A DNA stretch of 37,298 bases from Clostridia bacterium. Its GTDB lineage: Bacteria > Bacillota > Clostridia > UMGS1840 > HGM11507. The stretch lies in NCBI GenBank assembly GCA_017414505.1, contig JAFQLQ010000036.1:1-37298 (forward strand). The letters run 5' to 3'. Below the pieces are notes generated by a model. It was not told the DNA's origin, did not search any database, and worked only from the letters and a program-made list of their open reading frames with translations. A program made the translations under genes and the position numbers. Positions 24,115 through 31,488 of the stretch are shown here, piece after piece; the stretch's first letter is position 1; every line of letters starts with the position of its first letter.

Positions 24115-25287
24115 ATGGATATTAAAGAACAGGCTTTACTAAAACATTCTGAATGGAAGGGCAAAATAGAAGTTGTTTCCAGAACTCCGGTAAAAAACAG
24201 GGAACAGCTGTCACTTGCATATACTCCCGGTGTTGCGGCACCCTGCCTTGAAATTGAAAAGGATATAAATAAATCATATGAACTTACCCGCCGCCATAAC
24301 CTTGTTGCAGTCATTACGGACGGTTCGGCGGTTTTAGGACTTGGCGATATAGGCCCGGAAGCCGGTATGCCGGTTATGGAAGGGAAATGTGCACTTTTTA
24401 AAGAATTTGCAGATGTTGATGCTTTTCCGCTATGCATAAAAACTCAGGATGTGGATGAACTGGTGAGAACAATTTATCTGTTTTCCGGAAGCTTTGGCGG
24501 AATAAATCTGGAGGATATTGCCGCTCCCCGTTGCTTTGAGGTGGAAAGAAAATTAAAGGAAATATGTGATATTCCTGTTTTTCACGATGATCAGCACGGA
24601 ACAGCCATAGTGGTTGCTGCGGCTCTTATAAATGCGCTTAAGGTTGTAAAAAAAGAGCTTTCTGAAATTAAGGTTGTTATAAACGGTGCGGGAAGTGCCG
24701 GAACTGCAATCGGTATGCATTTAATGAAACTGGGCGTTAAGAATCTTATTATGGTGGACAGATTCGGAATAATATGTGATGGTATGGATAATTTAAGCGA
24801 TGCTCATAAAGAGCTTGCAAAAATAACCAATCACGGTCACATAAAAGGTATGCTTCCGGACGCTCTTAAGGATGCAGATGTATTTATAGGTGTATCCGCA
24901 CCCCGTATTGTAACTTCCGATATGGTTAAAACAATGGCAAATAATGCGATTGTTTTTGCAATGGCAAACCCCGAACCGGAAATTCTTCCCGAACTCGCAA
25001 AAGAAGGCGGTGCGGCAGTTGTAGGAACAGGGCGTTCCGATTATCCGAATCAGATTAATAACGTAGTAGCATTTCCCGGAATTTTCAGAGGTGCTCTGGA
25101 TGTTCGTGCAAGTGATATTAACGACGAAATGAAAATGGCAGCATCCTATGCAATTGCAGGGCTGGTTTCGGAAGAAGAATTAAATTCCGAGTATATTTTA
25201 CCGATGGCGTTTGATGAAAGAGTTGGTAAAACCGTTGCAAAAGCAGTTGCCGAAGCTGCAAAAAAAAGCGGTGTGGCACGCATTTAA
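24115..25287 (+). CDS. Malic enzyme, NAD(P)-dependent
   Basis: A 390-residue short (bacterial-type) malic enzyme that converts malate to pyruvate and CO2, without the phosphotransacetylase domain of MaeB. Seen are the catalytic Tyr in [11 protein letters not shown], the substrate block [17 protein letters not shown] with the catalytic Lys, the metal-binding FHDDQHGTA, the Rossmann motif [12 protein letters not shown] and [19 protein letters not shown] upstream supports ATG 24115. It is monocistronic, with its own promoter and terminator. Cofactor preference (NAD or NADP) is not clear from sequence. Confidence 0.93.
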   Translation: MDIKEQALLKHSEWKGKIEVVSRTPVKNREQLSLAYTPGVAAPCLEIEKDINKSYELTRRHNLVAVITDGSAVLGLGDIGPEAGMPVMEGKCALFKEFADVDAFPLCIKTQDVDELVRTIYLFSGSFGGINLEDIAAPRCFEVERKLKEICDIPVFHDDQHGTAIVVAAALINALKVVKKELSEIKVVINGAGSAGTAIGMHLMKLGVKNLIMVDRFGIICDGMDNLSDAHKELAKITNHGHIKGMLPDALKDADVFIGVSAPRIVTSDMVKTMANNAIVFAMANPEPEILPELAKEGGAAVVGTGRSDYPNQINNVVAFPGIFRGALDVRASDINDEMKMAASYAIAGLVSEEELNSEYILPMAFDERVGKTVAKAVAEAAKKSGVARI

Positions 25288-25307
25288 TATATAGCAACAG
25301 AGAATAT

Positions 25308-25343
25308 AAAAAATGTCAGTATAATTTATTGACATTTTTTTAA
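25308..25343 (+). terminator. Intrinsic terminator of the malic enzyme gene
   Basis: 11-bp stem AAAAAATGTCA (25308-25318) with TGACATTTTTT (25330-25340), the T-run forming the end of the 3' arm. Confidence 0.75.
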
Positions 25344-25352
25344 TTATAAATA

Positions 25353-25381
25353 TTGTAATTTTGGAATTTATGTGTTATAAT
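25353..25381 (+). promoter_or_regulatory. Sigma-A promoter of the CofE-like gene
   Basis: TTGTAA (25353-25358), a 17-base spacer and TATAAT (25376-25381). It implies a leader of about 125 bases, which contains AAAAATTC/GAATTTTT (25442-25462) and the palindrome TGTACTTTAAAGTACA (25470-25485). Confidence 0.6.
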
Positions 25382-25511
25382 AAATGTTGTTTTTTTTATA
25401 GGATGCCATAAAAAGGCGTTTTTTATGTTAATTTTGATTAGAAAAATTCCAAAAGAATTTTTTGACATATGTACTTTAAAGTACAAATTTTTGAAAAAAG
25501 AAGGGTTTAAA

Positions 25512-26711
25512 ATGGAACAAAAAGAAAGAAGAGTTGGAACAATCTCAAGAGGTATTCGTTGTCCAATCATCCGTGAAGGCGATGATCTGGCGTCAATCGT
25601 TACCACCAGCGTACTTGAAGCTGCAGAATTTGAAGGCTTTGAAATGCGTGACAGAGATGTTATTTCAATTACAGAATCCATTGTTGCAAGAGCTCAGGGA
25701 AACTATGCTTCCGTTGAGGATATTGCGGCAGACGTAAAGGCAAAGCTTGGCGGCGAAACTGTTGGAGTTATTTTCCCGATTCTCTCCAGAAACCGTTTTG
25801 CGATTTGTTTAAAAGGTATCGCAATGGGCGCTAAAAAAATAGTACTTATGCTTAGCTATCCCTCCGATGAAGTTGGAAATGAGCTTATAAGTATTGATAA
25901 AATTGATGAAGCAGGTGTTAATCCTTATTCTGATGTTCTTTCGCTTGAGCGTTACCGCGAGCTTTTTGGTGAAAACAAACACGAATTTACAGGTGTTGAC
26001 TACGTTCAGTATTACGGAGATTTAATCCGTGAATGCGGAGCAGAGGTTGAAATTGTATTCGCAAATCGTCCTCAGGCAATTCTTGATTACGCAGATTGCG
26101 TTTTAAATTGCGATATTCACACCCGTGCACGTACAAAACGTATTTTAAAAGCCGCAGGTGCAAAGGTTGTTGTAAGTCTTGATGAAATTCTTAATGCTCC
26201 TGTAAACGGAAGCGGATTTAACGAAAAATACGGTCTGCTCGGTTCAAATAAATCAACAGAAGATAAAGTTAAACTTTTCCCCAATGAGTGTAAGGATTTG
26301 GTTTTGAATATTCAGAAAAAGATTCTTGATGCTACCGGTAAACACGTAGAAGTTATGGTATATGGTGACGGTGCGTTTAAAGATCCTCAGGGTAAAATCT
26401 GGGAGCTTGCCGATCCGGTTGTTTCTCCTGCATATACTGATGGACTTGTTGGTACACCAAACGAGCTTAAGCTTAAATATCTTGCGGATAATGATTTTAA
26501 GGATTTATCCGGTGAAGAACTTAAAAAAGCTATTTCCGAAAGCATAAAAGCAAAAGAAGATAACCTGGTTGGAAATATGGCATCTCAGGGAACAACACCC
26601 CGTCAGCTTACCGACCTTATCGGTTCGCTTTGCGATTTAACCAGCGGTTCGGGCGATAAGGGTACTCCTGTTGTTCTTGTTCAGGGTTATTTCGATAATT
26701 ATACAAACTAA
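25512..26711 (+). CDS. CofE-like protein (coenzyme F420-0:L-glutamate ligase family)
   Basis: A 399-residue protein matching the F420 ligase (CofE) superfamily, which adds gamma-linked Glu to F420-0 in archaea and actinobacteria. The N-terminal half shows a CofE-like layout: RGIRCPIIREGDD, then RDRDVISITESIVARAQGN, and later VMVYGDGAFKDP. Clostridia generally do not make F420, and nothing else for F420 is visible here, so a different gamma-glutamyl or amide ligase substrate is likely. I chose ATG 25512, which has AAGAAGGG just upstream; an in-frame ATG at 25425 has no ribosome site and would add residues unlike the family. Single-gene unit with promoter and terminator. Confidence 0.75.
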   Translation: MEQKERRVGTISRGIRCPIIREGDDLASIVTTSVLEAAEFEGFEMRDRDVISITESIVARAQGNYASVEDIAADVKAKLGGETVGVIFPILSRNRFAICLKGIAMGAKKIVLMLSYPSDEVGNELISIDKIDEAGVNPYSDVLSLERYRELFGENKHEFTGVDYVQYYGDLIRECGAEVEIVFANRPQAILDYADCVLNCDIHTRARTKRILKAAGAKVVVSLDEILNAPVNGSGFNEKYGLLGSNKSTEDKVKLFPNECKDLVLNIQKKILDATGKHVEVMVYGDGAFKDPQGKIWELADPVVSPAYTDGLVGTPNELKLKYLADNDFKDLSGEELKKAISESIKAKEDNLVGNMASQGTTPRQLTDLIGSLCDLTSGSGDKGTPVVLVQGYFDNYTN

Positions 26712-26718
26712 TAAAACC

Positions 26719-26751
26719 GGCATACCGTTGAAACTGCGGTATGCCCTTTTT
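26719..26751 (+). terminator. Intrinsic terminator
   Basis: 9-bp stem GGCATACCG (26719-26727) with CGGTATGCC (26737-26745), then T5 (26747-26751). It ends the CofE-like gene. Confidence 0.88.
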
Positions 26752-26766
26752 GTTTTTATAAGTATA

Positions 26767-26794
26767 TTGACTTTTTTTGCGCGTATGATATAAT
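26767..26794 (+). promoter_or_regulatory. Sigma-A promoter of mntP
   Basis: TTGACT (26767-26772), a 16-base spacer and TATAAT (26789-26794) with an extended -10 TG at 26786-26787. No room remains for a Mn2+ riboswitch between this promoter and the start codon. Confidence 0.7.
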
Positions 26795-26829
26795 ATATCT
26801 GTTTATTATAAAGTAGTGGAGGAATTTGC

Positions 26830-27411
26830 TTGCAATTTGATTTTTTATTCTTTTTTAATAATATACTTCTGGGTGTCGGACTTGCGATGGACGCTTTTTC
26901 TGTATCCCTCGCCAACGGACTTAACGAACCCTGTATGAAAAAAAGAAAAATGTGTGCTGTGGCAGGAGTGTTTGCGTTTTTTCAGGCGTTTATGCCTATG
27001 ACGGGATGGTTTCTTGTTAATACTATAGTAAAATATTTTAAAATTTTTGAAAAATTTATTCCCTGGATTGCACTTGTTTTACTTGTTTACATAGGCGGAA
27101 AAATGTTGATTGACGGACTTAAATGCAAATGCGAAGAATGCGAAACTTCGGGAGTTGGTGTTGCGGCGCTTATTATTCAGGGGATAGCAACTTCCATTGA
27201 TGCCCTTTCGGTAGGTTTTACCGTTGCGGAATATAACCTTGCTATGGCAATTGTGGCTTCGCTGATAATTGCGGCTGTTACTTTTGTTGTTTGTATGGGC
27301 GGACTTTCCATAGGCAAGTGTTTTGGAACAAGGCTCTCCGGCAAAGCAGCAATTCTTGGCGGTGTGATACTTATTGTAATTGGATTTGAAATTTTTTTAA
27401 CCGGAATATAA
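26830..27411 (+). CDS. mntP: Manganese efflux pump MntP
   Basis: A 193-residue inner-membrane protein with six hydrophobic segments in two related halves, as in MntP (formerly DUF204). The two conserved Asp motifs AMDAFSVS (D21) and SIDALSVG lie at equivalent places in the two halves. MntP exports Mn2+ and protects against excess manganese. The start is TTG at 26830 with TGGAGG 7 bases upstream; the first ATG in frame would delete part of the first membrane segment. A Cys-rich loop (KCKCEECE) lies between the halves. Confidence 0.9.
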   Translation: MQFDFLFFFNNILLGVGLAMDAFSVSLANGLNEPCMKKRKMCAVAGVFAFFQAFMPMTGWFLVNTIVKYFKIFEKFIPWIALVLLVYIGGKMLIDGLKCKCEECETSGVGVAALIIQGIATSIDALSVGFTVAEYNLAMAIVASLIIAAVTFVVCMGGLSIGKCFGTRLSGKAAILGGVILIVIGFEIFLTGI

Positions 27412-27454
27412 GATCCGAGAGAATCTGCTCTTTTATAATGTGAACAACGAAAAA

Positions 27455-27461
27455 TGTCGAA
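27455..27461 (+). promoter_or_regulatory. Candidate 0A box (Spo0A-binding site)
   Basis: TGTCGAA fits the 0A-box core TGNCGAA and lies 15 bases upstream of the -35 region of the Spo0A-like gene, a position compatible with autoregulation. Confidence 0.45.
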
Positions 27462-27475
27462 TTTTTCCTAAATGG

Positions 27476-27504
27476 TTTATTTCTTCCGGCAAATATGATA
27501 TAAT
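27476..27504 (+). promoter_or_regulatory. Promoter of the Spo0A-like gene
   Basis: TTTATT (27476-27481), a 17-base spacer and TATAAT (27499-27504) with an extended -10 TG at 27496-27497. Confidence 0.6.
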
Positions 27505-27533
27505 ACAGAAAAATTAATGTGGGAGTTAAAGTT

Positions 27534-28265
27534 ATGAAAAATTCAAGAACAAAAAAATTACATAGTGTATATGTTGTTGTAAGTAAGGAAAAGCTTAAGG
27601 AAGAAATAAAAAACAGCGTTGGTAAATCTACAATTTTGGGATTTTGCGGCGGAGCAACAGACCGGGTAAGTGCAGTAGATGAAATAGTTGAATTAAAGCC
27701 GGAAATAATAATTACAGAAACATATATGCCGTTTGTAGATATATGTTCTTTTGTTAAGAAAATTACAGTTGACCCTTCGTATGATCCGAAAATTTATGCA
27801 CTTATAGGAGCAGATGATGCCAATCAGATAGAATTACTGCTGAAAAACGGTGTCCGTCACTGTATTCTTATACCGTCATCGGCAGAAAATGTGGCTGATG
27901 CTGTGGAACGGGATATTCTGATGATGGACAGCGAGCTGGAGCTTAAAATTTTTGAAGTTTTCAAGGAGCTTGGGCTGACTGTAAATTCGGCAGGCTACAG
28001 ATATTTAAAGAAAATGATTATGGTGGGATATTACGATTTAAAAAGACTGAATTGTGTAAGTAAATATCTCTATCCTGAAATGGCAGAAGAATTTAACACC
28101 TCACCGGCATCTGTTGAAAGGTCAATGAGGAATGTTATAGAAAAAGCGTGGGCAAACGGTTCTATGGAAATCTGGAAAAAGTATTTTGAAAATCCGGACT
28201 TTAAACCTACTGTTAAGGAGTTTGTGGCTGAAATTATTAATATGCTGAAGTTTGGGCCGAGATAA
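27534..28265 (+). CDS. Spo0A-like regulator with degenerate receiver domain
   Basis: A 243-residue protein. Residues 135-240 clearly match the DNA-binding domain of the sporulation master regulator Spo0A: GYRYLKKMIMV, CVSKYLYPEMAEEFNTSPAS, VERSMRNVIEKAWANGS. Residues 10-125 keep the spacing of a receiver domain, but the active site is not standard: the N-terminal acidic pair is missing (VYVVVSKEK), the phospho-acceptor Asp aligns with Glu62 in IITETYMP, and the conserved Lys aligns with Ile113 (ILIP). It therefore cannot be phosphorylated in the normal way. ATG 27534 follows GGGAG; an in-frame GTG at 27519 overlaps that site. It could be the strain's own divergent Spo0A or a paralogue; whether a normal copy exists elsewhere is unknown. 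Confidence 0.85.
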   Translation: MKNSRTKKLHSVYVVVSKEKLKEEIKNSVGKSTILGFCGGATDRVSAVDEIVELKPEIIITETYMPFVDICSFVKKITVDPSYDPKIYALIGADDANQIELLLKNGVRHCILIPSSAENVADAVERDILMMDSELELKIFEVFKELGLTVNSAGYRYLKKMIMVGYYDLKRLNCVSKYLYPEMAEEFNTSPASVERSMRNVIEKAWANGSMEIWKKYFENPDFKPTVKEFVAEIINMLKFGPR

Positions 28266-28566
28266 AAGAGCAGAACTTAGTTTTCTGCTCTTTTCAGCGT
28301 GTCGATAAACCTATCGACACGCTGGCAGATGCCGAAAAAGGAAGGTATATTTCGTCAAAATGAATGCAGACAGTACTAAGGTACGGCAAGGCTCATTTTG
28401 GCGGAAAGCAGTAGCTGTAAGGCTTTCACCTTCTCCGTCACTTCGTGACACCTCTCCCAGAGTGAGAGGCTTTTCACCGGCACTTTTAATTGATAAATAA
28501 TTTTTCTGCGGTAGACCGACTTTTTCGACAGTCTGAAAAGAGCAGAACTTAGTTTTCTGCTCTTTT
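28264..28566. repeat. Intergenic repeat element between two copies of a terminator
   Basis: A 31-bp sequence beginning AAAAGAGCAGAACTTAG occurs twice in direct orientation, at 28264-28294 and 28536-28566. Each copy is itself a terminator hairpin. The 241 bases between start with a perfect 13-bp hairpin (CAGCGTGTCGATA, 28295-28307, with 28312-28324) and contain further small stems: GTCAC/GTGAC around 28437-28450 and CCTCTC/GAGAGG around 28451-28469. The second terminator copy overlaps the stop codon of the AraC gene. The hairpin-rich, non-coding, A/T- and C/T-biased make-up resembles dispersed intergenic repeats of Clostridia genomes. ORFs through it are not believable proteins. Confidence 0.65.
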
Positions 28567-29412
28567 TCTGTATTCTGCAGGTGAAATTCCAAATTCATTT
28601 TTAAAAAATCTGCTGAATGAATACGCATCTGTGAAATTTAATATAACTCCAATAGCTTTTACTGAAAGATTTGTGTTTTTCAGGAGCTTTTCGGCTTCCT
28701 GTAATTTTTTTTCATTGCAGTATTTTATTATGTTTTTCCCGTAAACTTCCTTAAAACGGCGCATCATAGTGAATTTGTTTATATAAAACTGACTTGCCAG
28801 AAAATCAAGAGAAATATTCTGACGGAAATTGCCGTCGATATAATCCTTTATTAATTTAATATCTGCTTTTTCGTTAATTGACTGATAATTATGCTCAAAT
28901 TGCGAAATTATTAAATAAATAAGCTTAAGAAATTCACTTTTGTAAAGCAATTCGGAATAAGGCTTCTTTTCAGAGTAAATATCTATTATCCGGAAAAAAA
29001 TATTCTGAAATTCCGAAAGATTTTCGGGCGTGAATACAAAAGGAATTTTTGAATGCTTTATAATATCATCCTGAATAAGAGATTTTTCGTGTTCTGTCAT
29101 TTCGTCAATATTTTTAAATGAAACGCTTCTCTCAGCGCTTTTGCCGCTGTACATCATATCAAAATGAAAATGAGGCTGAACGAAATCTTCGTTATTCATC
29201 GAATTAAAGCTGTGCGGTATGCCGGGGCGTAATAAAACGACATTGTTCTTTTTGCAAATGTAGTCTGTTCCGTTAATGTTTATTCTGCATTTTCCGTTTT
29301 TTACAAAAATCATTTCATAATCAAAAATAACACGCTCTCTGATAACAAAAGGGGCGCGTAATGTTGAATGCATTGCAACTCTTATATAAGGAGAAAGTGA
29401 GTTTAAATTCAT
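28549..29412 (-). CDS. AraC-family transcriptional regulator with cupin sensor domain
   Basis: A 287-residue regulator. Residues 1-150 form a cupin-type sugar-sensing domain (YEMIFVKNGKCRININGTDY, VVLLRPGIPHSF, PHFHFD), and residues 185-285 form the two helix-turn-helix motifs of AraC (ISLDFLASQFYINKFTMMRRF and VKAIGVILNFTDAYSFSRFF, ending ISPAEYRKR). It probably activates the divergent GH172 gene in response to a sugar. I placed the start at ATG 29412, preceded by AAGGAG; the frame is open for 81 more codons, but that part lies over the divergent gene and looks non-coding. The stop lies within the terminator repeat shared with the Spo0A-like gene. Confidence 0.9.
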   Translation of the reverse strand: MNLNSLSPYIRVAMHSTLRAPFVIRERVIFDYEMIFVKNGKCRININGTDYICKKNNVVLLRPGIPHSFNSMNNEDFVQPHFHFDMMYSGKSAERSVSFKNIDEMTEHEKSLIQDDIIKHSKIPFVFTPENLSEFQNIFFRIIDIYSEKKPYSELLYKSEFLKLIYLIISQFEHNYQSINEKADIKLIKDYIDGNFRQNISLDFLASQFYINKFTMMRRFKEVYGKNIIKYCNEKKLQEAEKLLKNTNLSVKAIGVILNFTDAYSFSRFFKNEFGISPAEYRKRAEN

Positions 29413-29453
29413 TTTTGGTACTCCTTTTTTAAATATTGGCATAATATTTTGCA

Positions 29454-29509
29454 AATAATTGCTATTGTTAATATCCGGTATATCTGTTACTATAATTATA
29501 ACAATTATT
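29454..29509. promoter_or_regulatory. Divergent control region with inverted repeat
   Basis: AATAATTGCTAT (29454-29465) and ATAACAATTATT (29498-29509) form a 12-bp inverted repeat with one mismatch, bracketing a TATAAT (29491-29496) that serves the GH172 gene. It is a candidate binding site for the AraC regulator encoded to the left. Confidence 0.4.
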
Positions 29510-29527
29510 AAAGGAGTTGTCAATAAT

Positions 29528-30601
29528 ATGGAGCTTTTAAACGGGATGTTATCCTCCGTAACAAAAATTGCAAATATAGAAACCAGGTCAATTTCTGCTG
29601 AAAATTTTACAGGCGAAAAAGGTAAGGGCGGAATGGCAACAGAAGGAACAGGCACAGATGCGGCACGTGATTTGGGACAAGGCTGGAAGGTATCACCGTC
29701 GGTAGTTGTAAAAGCAGGTGAAACTTTTACTCTTGCTGATTATAGAGGGCAGGGAATGATTAAGCATATATGGATTACCGACAGTGCGCCAAGACCTCGC
29801 ACACTTATTTTAAGGGCTTATTGGGACAACAGCGAAAAGCCTTCAATAGAAGCACCGCTTGGAGATTTTTTTGCCTGTGCGGATTTCAGGGAATACAGAC
29901 AGTTAACATCTCTGCCTGTTTGCGTAAATCCCAAAAGAGCTTTTAACTGTTACTGGGAAATGCCTTTCTATAAAAATTTTAAATTTACAATAGAAAATAT
30001 TTCGGCAGAGGATATAGTTGTATATTATCAGATTGATTTTGCACTTATGGAGCTGCCTGAAAACAGCGGATATTTTCACGCTCAGTTCAGACGTGTAAAT
30101 CCGCTTCCTTATAAAGATGTTTACACAATTCTTGATAATGTTAAAGGTCACGGTCAGTATGTGGGAACCTACCTTTTCTGGGGTGTTAACAATAACGGCT
30201 GGTGGGGCGAAGGAGAAATTAAATTCTATCTTGACGGCGATAAAGAATTTCCCACTGTTTGCGGAACCGGAACAGAAGATTACTTCTGCGGTTCGTGGAA
30301 CTTTGATATAGGCGGAAAATATGCCGAATTCTGTACTCCTTATGCCGGACTTGCCAAGGTTGGTGAAACTGACGGACTTTATAAAGCCAATCAGAGGTTT
30401 TCCATGTACAGATGGCATCTGCCGGATCCTGTTTATTTCAAGGAGGATATAAAGGTTACAATTCAGGCGCTGGGATGGAGAAGCGGAAAAAGATATCTTC
30501 CGCTGCAGGACGATATTTCATCGGTTGCCTTCTGGTATCAGGATACAATTTGTGATTCTTTTCCTCAATTACCCGATGCGGATTATCTTGAAATAATATA
30601 A
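29528..30601 (+). CDS. GH172 family protein (DUF2961)
   Basis: A 357-residue protein of the DUF2961 family, now GH172, whose characterised members act on alpha-D-fructofuranosyl and D-arabinofuranosyl linkages. Family blocks are clear: ENFTGEKGKGG near the N-terminus, GQGMIKHIWIT, GEIKFYLDGDKEFPTVCGTGTEDYF, which contains the two proposed catalytic Glu residues, and a C-terminal jelly-roll strand (ISSVAFWYQ). No signal peptide is visible. ATG 29528 is preceded by AAGGAG (29511-29516). It is divergent from the AraC regulator. A strong inverted repeat follows the stop by 30 bases. Family is confident; substrate is not. Confidence 0.88.
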   Translation: MELLNGMLSSVTKIANIETRSISAENFTGEKGKGGMATEGTGTDAARDLGQGWKVSPSVVVKAGETFTLADYRGQGMIKHIWITDSAPRPRTLILRAYWDNSEKPSIEAPLGDFFACADFREYRQLTSLPVCVNPKRAFNCYWEMPFYKNFKFTIENISAEDIVVYYQIDFALMELPENSGYFHAQFRRVNPLPYKDVYTILDNVKGHGQYVGTYLFWGVNNNGWWGEGEIKFYLDGDKEFPTVCGTGTEDYFCGSWNFDIGGKYAEFCTPYAGLAKVGETDGLYKANQRFSMYRWHLPDPVYFKEDIKVTIQALGWRSGKRYLPLQDDISSVAFWYQDTICDSFPQLPDADYLEII

Positions 30602-30604
30602 TTA

Positions 30605-30633
30605 TTGACTTTAATTTAAAAATGTGATATACT
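30605..30633 (+). promoter_or_regulatory. Sigma-A promoter of the isomerase gene at 30671
   Basis: TTGACT (30605-30610), a 17-base spacer and TATACT (30628-30633) with an extended -10 TG at 30625-30626. The last three bases of the -10 start the palindrome at 30631. Confidence 0.7.
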
Positions 30634-30662
30634 CCATAGTAACTATTTGGTTACTATGGAGT
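30631..30662. promoter_or_regulatory. Perfect 13-bp inverted repeat over the promoter start and ribosome site
   Basis: ACTCCATAGTAAC (30631-30643) and GTTACTATGGAGT (30650-30662) with a 6-base loop, followed by GATTTTTT. The right arm contains the GGAG ribosome site (30658-30661) of the next gene and the left arm overlaps the -10. It could be a repressor operator, or the terminator of the GH172 gene reused as a translation start region. Confidence 0.65.
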
Positions 30663-30670
30663 GATTTTTT

Positions 30671-31423
30671 ATGAAGCTTGGAATGACATCCTTTACACTT
30701 AGAAACGAAAATCCCGAAAATGTTCTTTTATATGCAAAAGAAGCAGGAGTGCAGGGAATTGAATGGGGTGTTGGCGAACACGTTAATTTAGAGGAGCTTA
30801 AAACGGCAGATGAAATAAAAGCGTTATCCGAAAAATATCAGATGAAAATTTTTTCGCTTGGTGCATATTGCAGAATGGATAACCCGGAAGATGCTTTAAA
30901 AAACGTAGAAGCCGCAAAAAGACTTGGAGCACCCATAATACGTGTATGGGCAGGAAACAAGGCCTTGGAAAAATGTGATGAAGATTATATAAATACAATT
31001 GTAGAAAACACAAAAAATATGGCAGACGAGGCAGGAAAATACGGAATAAAAATCGGTTTTGAATTTCATCACAGTACGCTTACCGAAACTGCGGAATGTG
31101 CCATTGATTTAATCAGAAATATAAATAAACCGAATGTGGGACTGTACTGGCAGCCGGACAGAGATAAATCCGATTTGCTTAACAATAAGGAAAAAAATAT
31201 GGTTTTGCCTTACTGCGTTGGAAATATGCACATTCAGAATTATACAAAAGAAGGCGGTTATATGCTTGTTGAAGAAATATCCGATGCTCTTCATTTGTAT
31301 TATGATGATATAAAAAATGAAAATTATAATCTTATGATTGAGTTTGTAAAAGATGCAAGTGTGGAAAATCTGAAAAAAGATGCCGAAACTTTAAGCAAAA
31401 TAATCTTGAATAATATAAATTAA
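30671..31423 (+). CDS. Sugar phosphate isomerase/epimerase family protein
   Basis: A 250-residue xylose isomerase-like TIM barrel, the third in the window. Visible family residues are Glu in KIGFEFHHST, the GLYWQPD strand, His in VGNMHIQNY and Glu in LMIEFVKD. The HIQNY/WQPD form differs from the other two barrels, so the substrate probably differs too. It follows the GH172 gene but has its own promoter overlapped by a palindrome, so it seems separately controlled. GGAG at 30658-30661 supports ATG 30671. The substrate is unknown. Confidence 0.8.
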   Translation: MKLGMTSFTLRNENPENVLLYAKEAGVQGIEWGVGEHVNLEELKTADEIKALSEKYQMKIFSLGAYCRMDNPEDALKNVEAAKRLGAPIIRVWAGNKALEKCDEDYINTIVENTKNMADEAGKYGIKIGFEFHHSTLTETAECAIDLIRNINKPNVGLYWQPDRDKSDLLNNKEKNMVLPYCVGNMHIQNYTKEGGYMLVEEISDALHLYYDDIKNENYNLMIEFVKDASVENLKKDAETLSKIILNNIN

Positions 31424-31435
31424 TATGTTATTATA

Positions 31436-31467
31436 ATGGAGATACTTTAAATATCTCCATATTTTTT
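31436..31467 (+). terminator. Intrinsic terminator
   Basis: 9-bp stem ATGGAGATA (31436-31444) with TATCTCCAT (31452-31460), then ATTTTTT. It separates the isomerase gene from the exporter operon; a TATAAT at 31432-31437 overlaps its left edge. Confidence 0.75.
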
Positions 31468-31488
31468 ATAAGGTGGAAAATAACTGTT

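Noticed and set aside
25462..25467. TTGACA as a second promoter of the CofE-like gene
   Set aside because: No -10-like hexamer occurs 16-18 bases downstream; the position is occupied by AAATTT after the palindrome.
26712..26829. Mn2+ riboswitch (yybP-ykoY type) upstream of mntP
   Set aside because: The promoter lies only about 35 bases from the start codon, and the region before it is a terminator; no room for the aptamer.
28311..28628. 105-codon minus-strand ORF in the repeat element
   Set aside because: It reads through a hairpin-rich repeat and overlaps the end of the AraC gene; such ORFs are typical artefacts of intergenic repeats.
29413..29655. 81-codon N-terminal extension of the AraC regulator
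   Set aside because: It overlaps the divergent GH172 gene and its promoter; ATG 29412 has AAGGAG and begins a normal-length protein.
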